Assembly (NCBI RefSeq): GCF_007752345.1
Contig: NZ_CP036299.1
Coordinates: forward strand, 2,619,001-2,683,000
Source of the DNA: Planctopirus ephydatiae
GTDB taxonomy: Bacteria > Planctomycetota > Planctomycetia > Planctomycetales > Planctomycetaceae
DNA length: 64,000 nucleotides
Reading direction: 5' to 3'
Of this stretch, positions 37,839 through 46,508 are shown piece after piece. The stretch's first letter is position 1. Each line of letters starts with the position of its first letter. A program made the translations under genes and the position numbers. The notes beneath the pieces are model-generated. The model saw only the letters and a list, made by a program, of their open reading frames with translations, was not told where the DNA came from and did no database searches.

Positions 37839-38186
37839 CAGGGTGGCCCCGGTTGAAATTCTGATTTCTACCGGGGTGGCTTCACCACAGGGGGTTTTTG
37901 GGTACCACCCATCAAGTGGCGTCCATCGTGGGCTCAAGGACGTCCCAGGCCGACGGTCTCCGCACCGATAGGACGTTTGATCTGGCGTCGTCTGGTTTTG
38001 GTTGGCATGACGTGATCACCCAGGCTCAGGGGCAATCCCGCACTAGAGCCAGTTCTCTCACGCAAGAAGTCGTGATTGGTGGTCGCAGCCGGTCGCAGGA
38101 ATCGACCACCGATCTGTGAGTCAATCTCGCAGGCTATGGCAACTGGACAGAAACCAACACTTCCAGCTGGATCGAATCAGTCTCCT
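37839..38186 (+). pseudogene. Module repeat, copy 2: dead 5' end of a second toxin gene
   Basis: Matches 34230-34578 without net length change over the aligned part. The encoded peptide parallels the intact toxin (FDLASSGFG, EVVIGGRSRSQ, VNLAGYGNWTET), but TGG is changed to TGA in LxVNLAGYG (38116-38118). The GGAGG has become GGGGG, and the ATG equivalent to 34307 is lost. After 38186 similarity to copy 1 ends. The following bases up to 38407 contain only short frames and no recognisable domain. Confidence 0.85.
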
Positions 38187-38407
38187 GGAATGGCAAGGTC
38201 TGGCCGTCCGTGACCGACCTGTATCCCTCCAGGCGGACGAGGCATGTGAAGAGCCTCTCGCTGAGTTTCTCTGTGCAATACTAAGAAACTCTACTGTAAA
38301 AGACAGTACGAGCTTACTCAGGCAGGCACGCTAACTACAGCATTCGGAAGGACTTACGAAAAATACACCGGAGGCAACGGTTTTCGTGAAGACTCTCAGT
38401 CTAAAGG

Positions 38408-39412
38408 CTACTTTGCGTGTTGCTGGACAGCTGGCTTGTACTCCAGTTCTCCATTCGATTGGACAATTTTGGGCAAAACTGTCGTCAACTGATCTTTCGC
38501 GATTGGATCGTCAAGCAAAGTCCAACGCCAGAAAGCCAGAGTAACAGCTTTCACCTTGTCGTGGTTTTCCACGAGTTTCGGGTCGGCTTCCATGCCAGGC
38601 AGCAATGCAGCAATTCTTGGACGTTCCAGATTCCCTGAAAAGGTGAAGTGAGTGGCACCGTCGAGAACCAGTAACCACTGCTCAACATTGCTGGTGCGAT
38701 CAAACGGAACGCGGCGTTCTTTGGCTGGGAAGCTCTTGTCGGGCGGTGTATCAGCAGTGCCGGTAATCGACAGCATCGGCATCTTCATATCTTTGAACGC
38801 CGTAGCTGAATCTCCGAAACCAGGTCGTGGCAGCGAAGGGCTGAGAATGACGGCTCCCTTCAGTTTCGGTAGGCAAAACTGTTGCCCGTAGCCCTTCACA
38901 TCCTGCCCAGCAATCACCTGAGTCGTGATGCCGCCCAATGAATGTCCCGAAACTCCAATCCTTTCGGGATCGAGCCTACCGCGAAGCACCTGACTTAATT
39001 CGTTCTTCTCAACCTGCTGGACCGCAAACGCCACATCGCGGAATCGATCTGCACAAACTTTTGGATCATTGGCTGCATCTCGAATCGAGCGAGGACTGCG
39101 CCGAGACGCGCGGTCGTCGGTCCCCTCGTGTTGAAGGTGGATGCATACAAATCCGTGAGACGCGAGGTGATCGCCAAGCAATGGATTGCCTTCACGACTT
39201 CCACCGCCTCCGTGTGAAAACAATACGACCGGCAAACGCCCCTTACTGTTCGCCGGCGCATAGATTTTAAGCGGAATAACGCGATTGTTGCGTCCAGGAT
39301 CAGTCCATTGGTCAAGCTCGGTTTGAACTCGGTACCGACCCGGCTTGGACAAATCTTCTGCATAGAGAATGTTACCTGCCAGTAGCATCGCAAGGCTTAG
39401 CAGGCTTCTCAT
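38408..39412 (-). CDS. Secreted alpha/beta hydrolase (chlorophyllase/PET-hydrolase-like)
   Basis: About 334 aa from the Met at 39412, which begins a signal peptide (MRSLLSLAMLLAGNILYAE). Oxyanion-hole motif VVLFSHGGGGSREGN; nucleophile elbow IGVSGHSLGGITTQVIAGQD; catalytic Asp likely in TGTADTPPD and His in DGATHFTFSGN. The frame runs up to 39619, but that extension is over remnant DNA and lacks export features. The closest fold relatives are dienelactone-hydrolase/PAF-acetylhydrolase-like enzymes. Substrate unknown. Confidence 0.8.
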   Translation of the reverse strand: MRSLLSLAMLLAGNILYAEDLSKPGRYRVQTELDQWTDPGRNNRVIPLKIYAPANSKGRLPVVLFSHGGGGSREGNPLLGDHLASHGFVCIHLQHEGTDDRASRRSPRSIRDAANDPKVCADRFRDVAFAVQQVEKNELSQVLRGRLDPERIGVSGHSLGGITTQVIAGQDVKGYGQQFCLPKLKGAVILSPSLPRPGFGDSATAFKDMKMPMLSITGTADTPPDKSFPAKERRVPFDRTSNVEQWLLVLDGATHFTFSGNLERPRIAALLPGMEADPKLVENHDKVKAVTLAFWRWTLLDDPIAKDQLTTVLPKIVQSNGELEYKPAVQQHAK

Positions 39413-39533
39413 ACATGTTCGGAGGCTGATATGGAGAAACCAAAGTTGTCCATGCAAAGCATCACCGACACGATCATGTGGATGACCCGCGGCTAGGTTC
39501 GTGAGCATTGTTTTAGTCCTCTTGTTTGATACA

Positions 39534-39717
39534 TCATGTTCTTGCGGCAGTACGAATAAGCAGACGGTCGCCGACGGAGGTAACATAAAGTAATTCGTTT
39601 GCGGCATACGGAGTTGCATTCGACATATTCAGTCGCTGACCAACGGTCGGGTGTTTGAGTTCCTTCGGCGACACCACGCGAACCAGGCCCCCGAAACTGC
39701 GACCAGACCGTTTGATG
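39534..39717 (-). pseudogene. Remnant of a PQQ-like beta-propeller gene
   Basis: Two minus-strand frames carry pieces of one family. The first reads WSQFRGPGSRGVAEG and then DRWSATEYVE, the typical start of a mature PQQ-like propeller protein. The second, shifted in frame, reads PYAANELLYVTSVGDRLL, typical of a late blade. The middle of the gene (several hundred residues) is missing. It lies between the hydrolase and the sulfatase block. Confidence 0.5.
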
Positions 39718-39730
39718 GTTCGAGTGAGGC

Positions 39731-41197
39731 TCATTGCTTCTTCTTACCTTTGCCCTTCGCTTTGGCGGGCTCAGCTTCAGTGACAACATCGCCTTTCCAG
39801 GCTTCGCTGACGGCGGCGCGCATTTGCTTCACGCGGTCGGCTTGGTCGGGGACGGCGGCGAGGTTTTGCCATTCGTCGGGGTCGGCGTGGAGGTCGAAGA
39901 GCTTTTCGATTCCGTTGTTGGAGATGGAGTAACGGTATTGGTCGTTGACCATGCCGTGGTCTTTGTTTGCATGAATGAATGCGGGATGCGTCCACTCGGC
40001 GGCCGTCTTTTCGAGCAGCGGAACGAGACTGCGACCATCGAGGCGCAGGCCATCGACGGACACGCCTGTCAGCGCGAGCAGCGTCGGATACAAGTCGATG
40101 CTCTCGACAATGCGGCGGCAAACTCCGGCAGATTTTCCGGGGGCGTGGATGAGCAGCGGGATGCGGTTGGCAACGTGGTAAATCGTGTTCTTCCGCCAGA
40201 GGCCGTGCTCGGTGAGGTGGTAACCGTGGTCACCCCAGAGGATGATGATGGTGTTCTCCGCCTGACCAGACTTTTTAAGTTCCGTGAGGATGCGTCCGAC
40301 CTGCGCGTCCGAATACGACACGCTGGCGAGGTAACCTTTGATGAGTTCACCCGCCTCGTCGTCAGTCACGCCCTCGTTCCATTGCGCGGCGTCTTTGCTC
40401 ACACCGGAGCCGATGTCTTCTTTGAACAGGTCGCGTTTCGCTCCTTCCGGCAGTTTTGGCAGTTCAATCTTCGCGTCTCTGTAGAGGTCGAAATACTTCT
40501 TCGGCGCAATCCACGGCATGTGCGGACGGCTGAATCCGGCGCAGATGACGAAGGGTTTGTCCTTGGGCCGGTCGCGGAGGTAGCCCATGACGATGCTCGC
40601 AGTCTGGCCGTCGGTGAGGATGTCGTCGTCGCCGTCAACGGCCATGTAGAGAAGTGAACCTGAACCGCCGCCGTTCTTTCGGAAGTCTTCCACCACTTCC
40701 TTCGGACCGGCCTCGGCGACGACTTTTTTCATCAGCTCGGGTGACCAGTCTTTGAAGCCGTTGCGCCACATCTCGCCGGGAACATCCCACGCGGCGGTGT
40801 CCACCTTCGGCACGCTGCCGTGGTAGAGCTTGCCGGAGGTCGCGGTCCAGTAGCCTGCCTTGCGAAAGGAGGCGGGCCACGTCTGCTGCAGTTCAATGAG
40901 CGTTCCGAATTCGCGCTGCTTGCCGGGGCCGGAGTAATCAATGCGCCGGCCGGTGAGCATCGAGGCGCGCGATGGAAGGCATAGCGGATAAGTGACGTAA
41001 GCGCGGTCGAAGCGTACGCTCTTCGCGGCGAGGGCGTCAATGTTCGGCGTGACAGCGCGGTTCACGCCATACGCGCCGATTTCAGGTCGCAGGTCGTCAA
41101 TGGCGATGAAGAGGATGTTGGGTTGCGCTGCTGACGCCAAATGCGCAAACGTGAGCGACGAAAGAAACAATGCGAAGGCGAGGAGTTTGGCATTCAT
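39731..41197 (-). CDS. Sulfatase (iduronate-2-sulfatase-like)
   Basis: A 488-aa exported sulfatase; signal peptide ends ...AHLASA. Metal-binding start PNILFIAIDDLRPEIGAYG and the formylglycine motif Cys73-Leu-Pro-Ser-Arg77 (PLCLPSRASMLTGRR). The later IILWGDHGYHLTEHGLWRKNT block carries the second Asp-His. The C-terminus is a Lys/Gly/Ala tail (KAKGKGKKKQ). It needs formylglycine maturation. Last gene of the leftward run; 18 bp after the preceding sulfatase stop. Codon use is GC-rich compared with the toxin locus. Likely acts on a sulfated polysaccharide in the periplasm. Confidence 0.93.
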   Translation of the reverse strand: MNAKLLAFALFLSSLTFAHLASAAQPNILFIAIDDLRPEIGAYGVNRAVTPNIDALAAKSVRFDRAYVTYPLCLPSRASMLTGRRIDYSGPGKQREFGTLIELQQTWPASFRKAGYWTATSGKLYHGSVPKVDTAAWDVPGEMWRNGFKDWSPELMKKVVAEAGPKEVVEDFRKNGGGSGSLLYMAVDGDDDILTDGQTASIVMGYLRDRPKDKPFVICAGFSRPHMPWIAPKKYFDLYRDAKIELPKLPEGAKRDLFKEDIGSGVSKDAAQWNEGVTDDEAGELIKGYLASVSYSDAQVGRILTELKKSGQAENTIIILWGDHGYHLTEHGLWRKNTIYHVANRIPLLIHAPGKSAGVCRRIVESIDLYPTLLALTGVSVDGLRLDGRSLVPLLEKTAAEWTHPAFIHANKDHGMVNDQYRYSISNNGIEKLFDLHADPDEWQNLAAVPDQADRVKQMRAAVSEAWKGDVVTEAEPAKAKGKGKKKQ

Positions 41198-41215
41198 GTC
41201 TGGAGTCGAATGGTT

Positions 41216-42511
41216 CTATTCTGATAGGGGACGCTGGAAGCCCGCGCGGCTGGATTGCAGCGCGGTCAGGAGTTTCGTGTGGGCGGCTTTGGCCGGGCCA
41301 ACAAGCTGGGCTGTTTCGAACGGCATCGTTTCGTGCAAGTCAGCCGACCAATGGAAAAACCGTCCGTCGCCGTAGAGCCTGAATTCGCGGTCGAAGACGA
41401 CCTCGACAACTTCGTCCACTTGCGGGTTGTTGGCGAACCACTGGTAAATCCACTCGCGGCCGGTTGCGTCCTTATTGCCGCGGCAGTGCGCGAGAAAACT
41501 TTGTCCGTCGCATGCAATGTCCGTCGTCAACTTTACGCCCGTGATCTCCGCAATCGTCGGCAGGAAGTCCGTGAAGCCGACCAGCGCATCGCTCACTCCC
41601 GCTGGCACGCGGCCCGGCTGATTCACAATCAGGGGCACATGAACGCCGGTGTCACTCGTCTTGCCTTTGCCGCCGGGATACACGGTGCCGTCCTTGAGTT
41701 TCATCTCGACACCGTTCTTGCTGCCGTTGTCGCCCGTGAACAGCACCAGCGTGCGCTCACGAAGCCCGAGCGCATCGAGCTTGGCGATGATGCGGCCCAC
41801 ATTCGCATCCATGCGACGGACCATGTCGGGATAGTTCGCCTTCTCGTCCGTTCGCTGGTCAGCCGCTTCATAGCCCGGCGAGCTGGGCACCGGACTCAGC
41901 GGCGCATGGACCAGCACCATCGGGTAATAGAGCAGGAACGGCTTGTCCTTGCGGCGCTCAATGAAGTCCACCGCGTGGTCGCAAACAATGTCTGGCCCAT
42001 ACTCGCCACCCATGTGTTTCTCCACCTTCCCATTACGCAGGATGTCGGGGTTCTTGTAGCGCGGCGAATCATTGCGCAATCCCTCGGTCACGCAATGCTC
42101 ATCGAAGCCAAACCGCTCGGGCGTGGACTCCTTGCTTTTGCCCGTTAGCTTCCATTTGCCGACCACGCAGGTCGTGTAGCCCGCGTCTTTCGACACGTCG
42201 CCAAACGTCCGCTGGTCGGCCTCCAGCGTCGAGGCACGGGAAAAGTTCCGCCCGTTGTGCTGCCCGGTCATGAGCGCGACTCGCGACGGTGTGCAAAGCG
42301 GCATCGAATAACAATGGTCAAAACGCATCCCACCCGCCGCGAGCTTGTCGAGGTGCGGCGTCTCGAAGTTCACCGCGCCGTAGCAGCCGAGATTCCGATG
42401 GCTGAGATCGTCCGCCATGATGACGATGATGTTTGGCTTTTGCGATGAGGCGTCGGCAGCATGCAGCGCGGACAGAGGCGCGAGCAGCAGGGCGATGAGG
42501 ATGTGTTTCAT
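41216..42511 (-). CDS. Sulfatase (arylsulfatase-like)
   Basis: About 431 aa from the Met at 42511, which starts a signal peptide (MKHILIALLLAPLSALHAA); the frame extends to 42556 inside the upstream gene. PNIIVIMADDLSHRNLGCYG begins the metal site, and Cys73-Thr-Pro-Ser-Arg77 (PLCTPSRVALMTGQ) is the formylglycine motif. VLFTGDNGSKNG is the second metal-ligand block. 17 bp after the glycosidase-like gene, 18 bp before the next sulfatase. The signal peptide is nearly the same as in the sulfatases at 53942, 55461 and 56981. Confidence 0.93.
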   Translation of the reverse strand: MKHILIALLLAPLSALHAADASSQKPNIIVIMADDLSHRNLGCYGAVNFETPHLDKLAAGGMRFDHCYSMPLCTPSRVALMTGQHNGRNFSRASTLEADQRTFGDVSKDAGYTTCVVGKWKLTGKSKESTPERFGFDEHCVTEGLRNDSPRYKNPDILRNGKVEKHMGGEYGPDIVCDHAVDFIERRKDKPFLLYYPMVLVHAPLSPVPSSPGYEAADQRTDEKANYPDMVRRMDANVGRIIAKLDALGLRERTLVLFTGDNGSKNGVEMKLKDGTVYPGGKGKTSDTGVHVPLIVNQPGRVPAGVSDALVGFTDFLPTIAEITGVKLTTDIACDGQSFLAHCRGNKDATGREWIYQWFANNPQVDEVVEVVFDREFRLYGDGRFFHWSADLHETMPFETAQLVGPAKAAHTKLLTALQSSRAGFQRPLSE

Positions 42512-42528
42512 ATTGATCGCTTGGAGTT

Positions 42529-44760
42529 TCAATTTTGGCGTGTTCCAGGTTTCCAACTGCGGATGATTTCGATGTCTTCAGCGGCTTTGGCGGTCAAGGC
42601 TGGGATGTCGGCAGTACCAACGCGGTTAAGCAATTGAGGTGTGTATTGGCTGTCGTAGATGGCGGCGTACTGCTTCCAGTGAGCGAGGGCGGATTCCGCA
42701 TGTTTCATCGCGGTGACTTGCGCAGTCGCATCGGCACTGGCGTTGAACTCGGCGAGTTCAATGGCGGCGCGAATTTTGGCAGCGTAATAGCGTCCTAGCC
42801 ACGCTTGCGCCTCGTAGTCGGCTAGGGTAAGCAGTAGTTCTTTGTCAGTAACACCAGCTTGCGGACGGAGTTCGGTGAGGAGTTGCAACGTTGCGTCGGC
42901 ATCGCTTTCGAGGGCGGTGGCGACTTCGGGCGGAGTCTGTTTGGTGATTCTCTTGTTATCGCGTAGTTGTTCACGCCACTGGCCGATGCTGAGCACTTCC
43001 TCGCCGGGCATCGTTTTACCCTCCATGAAGTGCCGCACGCTGTAGAAGCCTTTGAATTGCTTGGGATGGCTGAGGTTCGCCTCGGGATACCAATGCACGT
43101 CGATGGAGCCCCAGTTGAAGCGAGTGACTTGCGGAATGATGCGCGAGGATGCCTGTGATGCCGCGAAGAGCTTTTCTGCATTCACCATCGGATGACGCGC
43201 GCCGAGCAATCGCTGAAAATGCGCATCGGGCAGCGTTGGGTCGTAGCTGAGGCGGCCCCAGAGATTGAAACTGAACCACTGCCGGTCCCAAACCAACTGC
43301 CGCCGTCCGTTGGCATCCACAGCATCACGGCTTAAAAAGTCGCGGCCCCAGATGTAGCCATCCGGCCCCATGTAGAAGCCGGCGAGTTTGTCGGGCCCCG
43401 GCATGTTATTGATAAACACGCGCGCGAAATCCGGATCACCCCACCGGAAGCTATACATGTCGTCATTGCGCACTGTCAGCCAAGTGCGGTGCTCGGACGT
43501 GATCTCGGGCAACACCTTCTGGATGAACGACGGTGCGCGGGAGGCATACATGTGAGCGACGGCGTATTTGAAGCTGACCTCGAATGGCCCCGGATACGTG
43601 CTCCATTGTTTCAAAATGGGTTGCAGACCTGTTTCATGCAGCCGGTGGATGAGGCGGAATTTGCGCTCGGGCTGCTTCTTTAGCGCGTCGCTGATGCCTT
43701 CACCGTAAGTCGCCCACAGCCATTCTTCCTTGCCCGACTGGCCGTCTTTATGGTCCATGTTCTCACCGGAGGTGATGCCGATGCCGGCGAGTCGCGGATA
43801 GGTCAGTACGGTTTCACGAATGCTTTTGCGGAAGTAGTCGCGCGTGGTGGCGTTGTCCAAGGCATCAGTGATGCCGTATTGACCGTCAGTGCCGTAAGTG
43901 AAGACGTTCCAGGTGAACCAATACACTTCGATGCCGCGTTCGTGCGCGTAGTTCATCACCGCGCGCCAGTGCGAGATCTTTTCGTCGATGGTGAGGCGTT
44001 TTACGACCTCCTTCTTCTCCAGCATCCACGGCTTCACCATGCCCGTGCCGCGCGTGGAGAAAGAGTTGAACGGCTCCACCAAGTCCGCCGTGGTGCGCCA
44101 GACATCATCCAGCGCGACCTTCGGATACTCCGGCACTTTCACGATCGACGGGAAGGGGTGCATACTCCAAAGCGTGAGCACATTGAAACGGTCCCGCGCC
44201 ATGTGGTCGATGAATTCGTGCCAGAAGTCCATGCTCCACATCTCGGGAATGTTTGCTTGTGCCGAGGTGCTGTTGTCGGAATAGCTCGGCGTCCGCAGGT
44301 CGAGCGGGATGTTAAACTTGATGCCGCGTTTGGCGATGTGCGGCTTGTGTTCGGCGCTTTTTAGCGAATCGAGTGTGCCGATGCGAATGGCCTCGGCGAT
44401 GTCGAGGCCGCCATACATGGCTCCCGTCTCATCCGCGCCGATGACGCGGAGTTTGTCGCCCTGACGCTCGATACGATAACTTTGAGGAGCTCCCGCAGCA
44501 TGCTTTTCAACACTGAGGGTAATGCTTACTGCGATGTCTTTGCCCGTGGCCTCGCGCTGTATCTCCTCAGCAGCAAACTTGCCAGGGCTGCCGGTGCTGG
44601 GGTCGTTGGTGAGTTGGACAGAGGCGGCAGAAGCATGGCCGAAAAAAAGAAGAGCCGCTAGAAAATTGGCGGTAAAAAAATAAAGGCCTCTGTATATGAC
44701 GCCCATTGTTCCGACGGATGACATTTGGACATTAGACTTGAGTTTCATGGTGGTTGGCAA
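42529..44760 (-). CDS. Large secreted glycosidase-like protein (alpha-glucuronidase/GH20-type N-domain)
   Basis: A 743-aa exported protein (signal segment LYFFTANFLAALLFFGHASA). Residues ~50-130 look like the beta-N-acetylhexosaminidase/alpha-glucuronidase N-terminal domain (KFAAEEIQREATGK, GAMYGGLDIAEAIR). A TIM-barrel-like region follows: MARDRFNVLTLWSMHPFP, HERGIEVYWFTWNVF, PRLAGIGITSGENM. The Trp-rich YMGPDGYIWGRDF and FNLWGRLSYDP segments resemble GH67 and related glucuronidases. The exact family is unassigned. It heads the 17-18-bp-spaced set with two sulfatases, suggesting joint action on a sulfated, uronic-acid-containing glycan. Frame starts at 44760; the Met at 44724 is possible. 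Confidence 0.7.
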   Translation of the reverse strand: MPTTMKLKSNVQMSSVGTMGVIYRGLYFFTANFLAALLFFGHASAASVQLTNDPSTGSPGKFAAEEIQREATGKDIAVSITLSVEKHAAGAPQSYRIERQGDKLRVIGADETGAMYGGLDIAEAIRIGTLDSLKSAEHKPHIAKRGIKFNIPLDLRTPSYSDNSTSAQANIPEMWSMDFWHEFIDHMARDRFNVLTLWSMHPFPSIVKVPEYPKVALDDVWRTTADLVEPFNSFSTRGTGMVKPWMLEKKEVVKRLTIDEKISHWRAVMNYAHERGIEVYWFTWNVFTYGTDGQYGITDALDNATTRDYFRKSIRETVLTYPRLAGIGITSGENMDHKDGQSGKEEWLWATYGEGISDALKKQPERKFRLIHRLHETGLQPILKQWSTYPGPFEVSFKYAVAHMYASRAPSFIQKVLPEITSEHRTWLTVRNDDMYSFRWGDPDFARVFINNMPGPDKLAGFYMGPDGYIWGRDFLSRDAVDANGRRQLVWDRQWFSFNLWGRLSYDPTLPDAHFQRLLGARHPMVNAEKLFAASQASSRIIPQVTRFNWGSIDVHWYPEANLSHPKQFKGFYSVRHFMEGKTMPGEEVLSIGQWREQLRDNKRITKQTPPEVATALESDADATLQLLTELRPQAGVTDKELLLTLADYEAQAWLGRYYAAKIRAAIELAEFNASADATAQVTAMKHAESALAHWKQYAAIYDSQYTPQLLNRVGTADIPALTAKAAEDIEIIRSWKPGTRQN

Positions 44761-44923
44761 CTGGTGGATGGTTAGGTGTCTGCGAACAAAGCAAAGGCGA
44801 TGAGCGTGAGGAGTAGATTCATTTTTATGGCGGTGTCGTGGAATGCGTTCTGCCCGATTGCTCGGAAGAACTGTTTTGCAGAAGCGGAGTCAAAAGTCAT
44901 ATCGCAGCTGTTCTCCTTTCCGA

Positions 44924-46495
44924 TTACCTTAGCCCGGCTAAGTTCCGCTTCGGTTTGATTGTTGGGTCAGGGGTTTTTTTGGCGGAGGCCCCGGTTGTGT
45001 CCGCGGCATCATCCAGACCTTTCTTCGGCTTTTTTGCTTTAGATTCGGGAAGGCTATCGACCTCATCGGCTGGAAGGAAGGTGCGCAAGTAGGCTTTGAT
45101 GGATTCGACGTCGGAGGACTTGATTGAAGCAAGGTTTGTCCATTCCATCGGGTCCTTCTCTAAATCGTAAAGCTCTTCGACCTCGCCTCCATAGGTGATG
45201 AAGTGCCACTTTTCCGACATCACTGAGTGATTGCCTTTGCCCGCAGTAGTAACAGTGGGTATCCATGGCTGCTCAGGGTCTTCAAGAAGTGGCTTGAAGG
45301 ATTTTCCTTCCAGCTCCTTCGAGGGGAGTCCGCAAACTTCGATCAAAGTTGGGTAGAGGTCAAGTAAGTTCACATTACGGAAGCAATCTTTTCTATCGAT
45401 CATTCCTGGAAGATGAACAATGAGTGGCATCTGAGTTGCCTCTTTCCAGAGCGTGGCTTTACGGAAACGGAGTTTCTCGCCAAGATGCCAGCCGTGATCG
45501 CCCCAAAGGACGACAACGGTGTTGTCGGCATAAGGGCTGTTCTTGAGCGCATCGAGCATGACACCAATACATTCGTCGGCATAGCTACACGCGGCAAGAT
45601 ACGCCTGCACGGCTCGTTCATGAAGTCCATACTCACGCACCCAGAGAAAGTCTTCGTGGGGCTCGAAGGTGCGATGCTTTTTGCCTCCCCCAATATCATC
45701 GAGATCGTCCATGCGGAACTCTGGGACTTTGATGCTCTCCAGCGGATGCATATCGTAATACTCTTGCGGCACAAACCAGGACAGATGCGGTTTGGAAAGG
45801 CCGGCGAGCATGAAGAAGGGCTTGTCGTGCTGCTCCTTCAGTTGTTGTTCGAACCACTTCGCGGTACGGTAGTCCTGAGTGAACTCCTTCCCCTTCTCCG
45901 TCACGCCCCACGAAAACTCGGAGCCGCCTCCCACCTTGTGTTTTGGGTTCTCAATTGGCTTGCCAGCGATGATAGCTTTGTTGCGAGAGTAAACAGTCTC
46001 CTCTTTCTCGCCGCCGCGATTCAGCTCGTCATGCCAGACGTCGTAAGCCCAATGGCCAGCATCAAAGCCACTTGAGGTTTCATGTTTGTGAAATATCTTG
46101 CCGCACGAGATGGTCCTATAACCGTTCTTGGAAAAATACTCTGGCATGGTGGCATGCGTCTGCACGAGCTTGGAATCGAGCATGTTGGTGTCGTTTCCAT
46201 AAGCACCTGTCGTACTGGGCCTGAAGCCTGACAGCAAAGCCGATCGAGATGGCCCGCACACCGGTCCAGCGCAACTTGCATTACGAAACACTATCGAGCG
46301 TCCAGCGAGCCGGTCCATGTTGGGTGTCTTGGCCTGAGGATTCCCGCCAAACGCCCCGACCCAGTCGTTGAGATCATCCACGGCAATCATGAGGATGTTG
46401 TAAGGTTTGGTGGGTTTGTCCGCGCCCGTTTGAGCGTGTACGCTGGATGTCAATGTGACTAACGCTGTATAGATGATGAGATGCTTGATATTCAT
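44924..46495 (-). CDS. Sulfatase (iduronate-2-sulfatase-like)
   Basis: About 523 aa from the Met at 46495 (signal peptide MNIKHLIIYTALVTLTSSVHA). PYNILMIAVDDLNDWVGAFGG starts the metal site; Cys80-Gly-Pro-Ser-Arg84 (PVCGPSRSALLSG) is the formylglycine motif. VVLWGDHGWHLGEKLRFRK gives the second Asp-His block. It has a basic/Lys-rich C-terminal tail. The start lies 13 bp after the PhoD-like gene stop on the same strand. Base composition is AT-richer than the sulfatases at 39731-42511. Confidence 0.93.
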   Translation of the reverse strand: MNIKHLIIYTALVTLTSSVHAQTGADKPTKPYNILMIAVDDLNDWVGAFGGNPQAKTPNMDRLAGRSIVFRNASCAGPVCGPSRSALLSGFRPSTTGAYGNDTNMLDSKLVQTHATMPEYFSKNGYRTISCGKIFHKHETSSGFDAGHWAYDVWHDELNRGGEKEETVYSRNKAIIAGKPIENPKHKVGGGSEFSWGVTEKGKEFTQDYRTAKWFEQQLKEQHDKPFFMLAGLSKPHLSWFVPQEYYDMHPLESIKVPEFRMDDLDDIGGGKKHRTFEPHEDFLWVREYGLHERAVQAYLAACSYADECIGVMLDALKNSPYADNTVVVLWGDHGWHLGEKLRFRKATLWKEATQMPLIVHLPGMIDRKDCFRNVNLLDLYPTLIEVCGLPSKELEGKSFKPLLEDPEQPWIPTVTTAGKGNHSVMSEKWHFITYGGEVEELYDLEKDPMEWTNLASIKSSDVESIKAYLRTFLPADEVDSLPESKAKKPKKGLDDAADTTGASAKKTPDPTIKPKRNLAGLR

Positions 46496-46508
46496 AATCA
46501 TTGGCTTG

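Noticed and set aside
39734-40657. A 307-codon plus-strand frame
   Set aside because: It lies fully antisense to a well-supported sulfatase with motifs and signal peptide; its residue usage (Val, Arg, Ala, His rich) is typical of an antisense shadow in GC-rich DNA.
41255-42148. A 297-codon plus-strand frame
   Set aside because: Antisense to the CTPSR sulfatase; no recognisable family.
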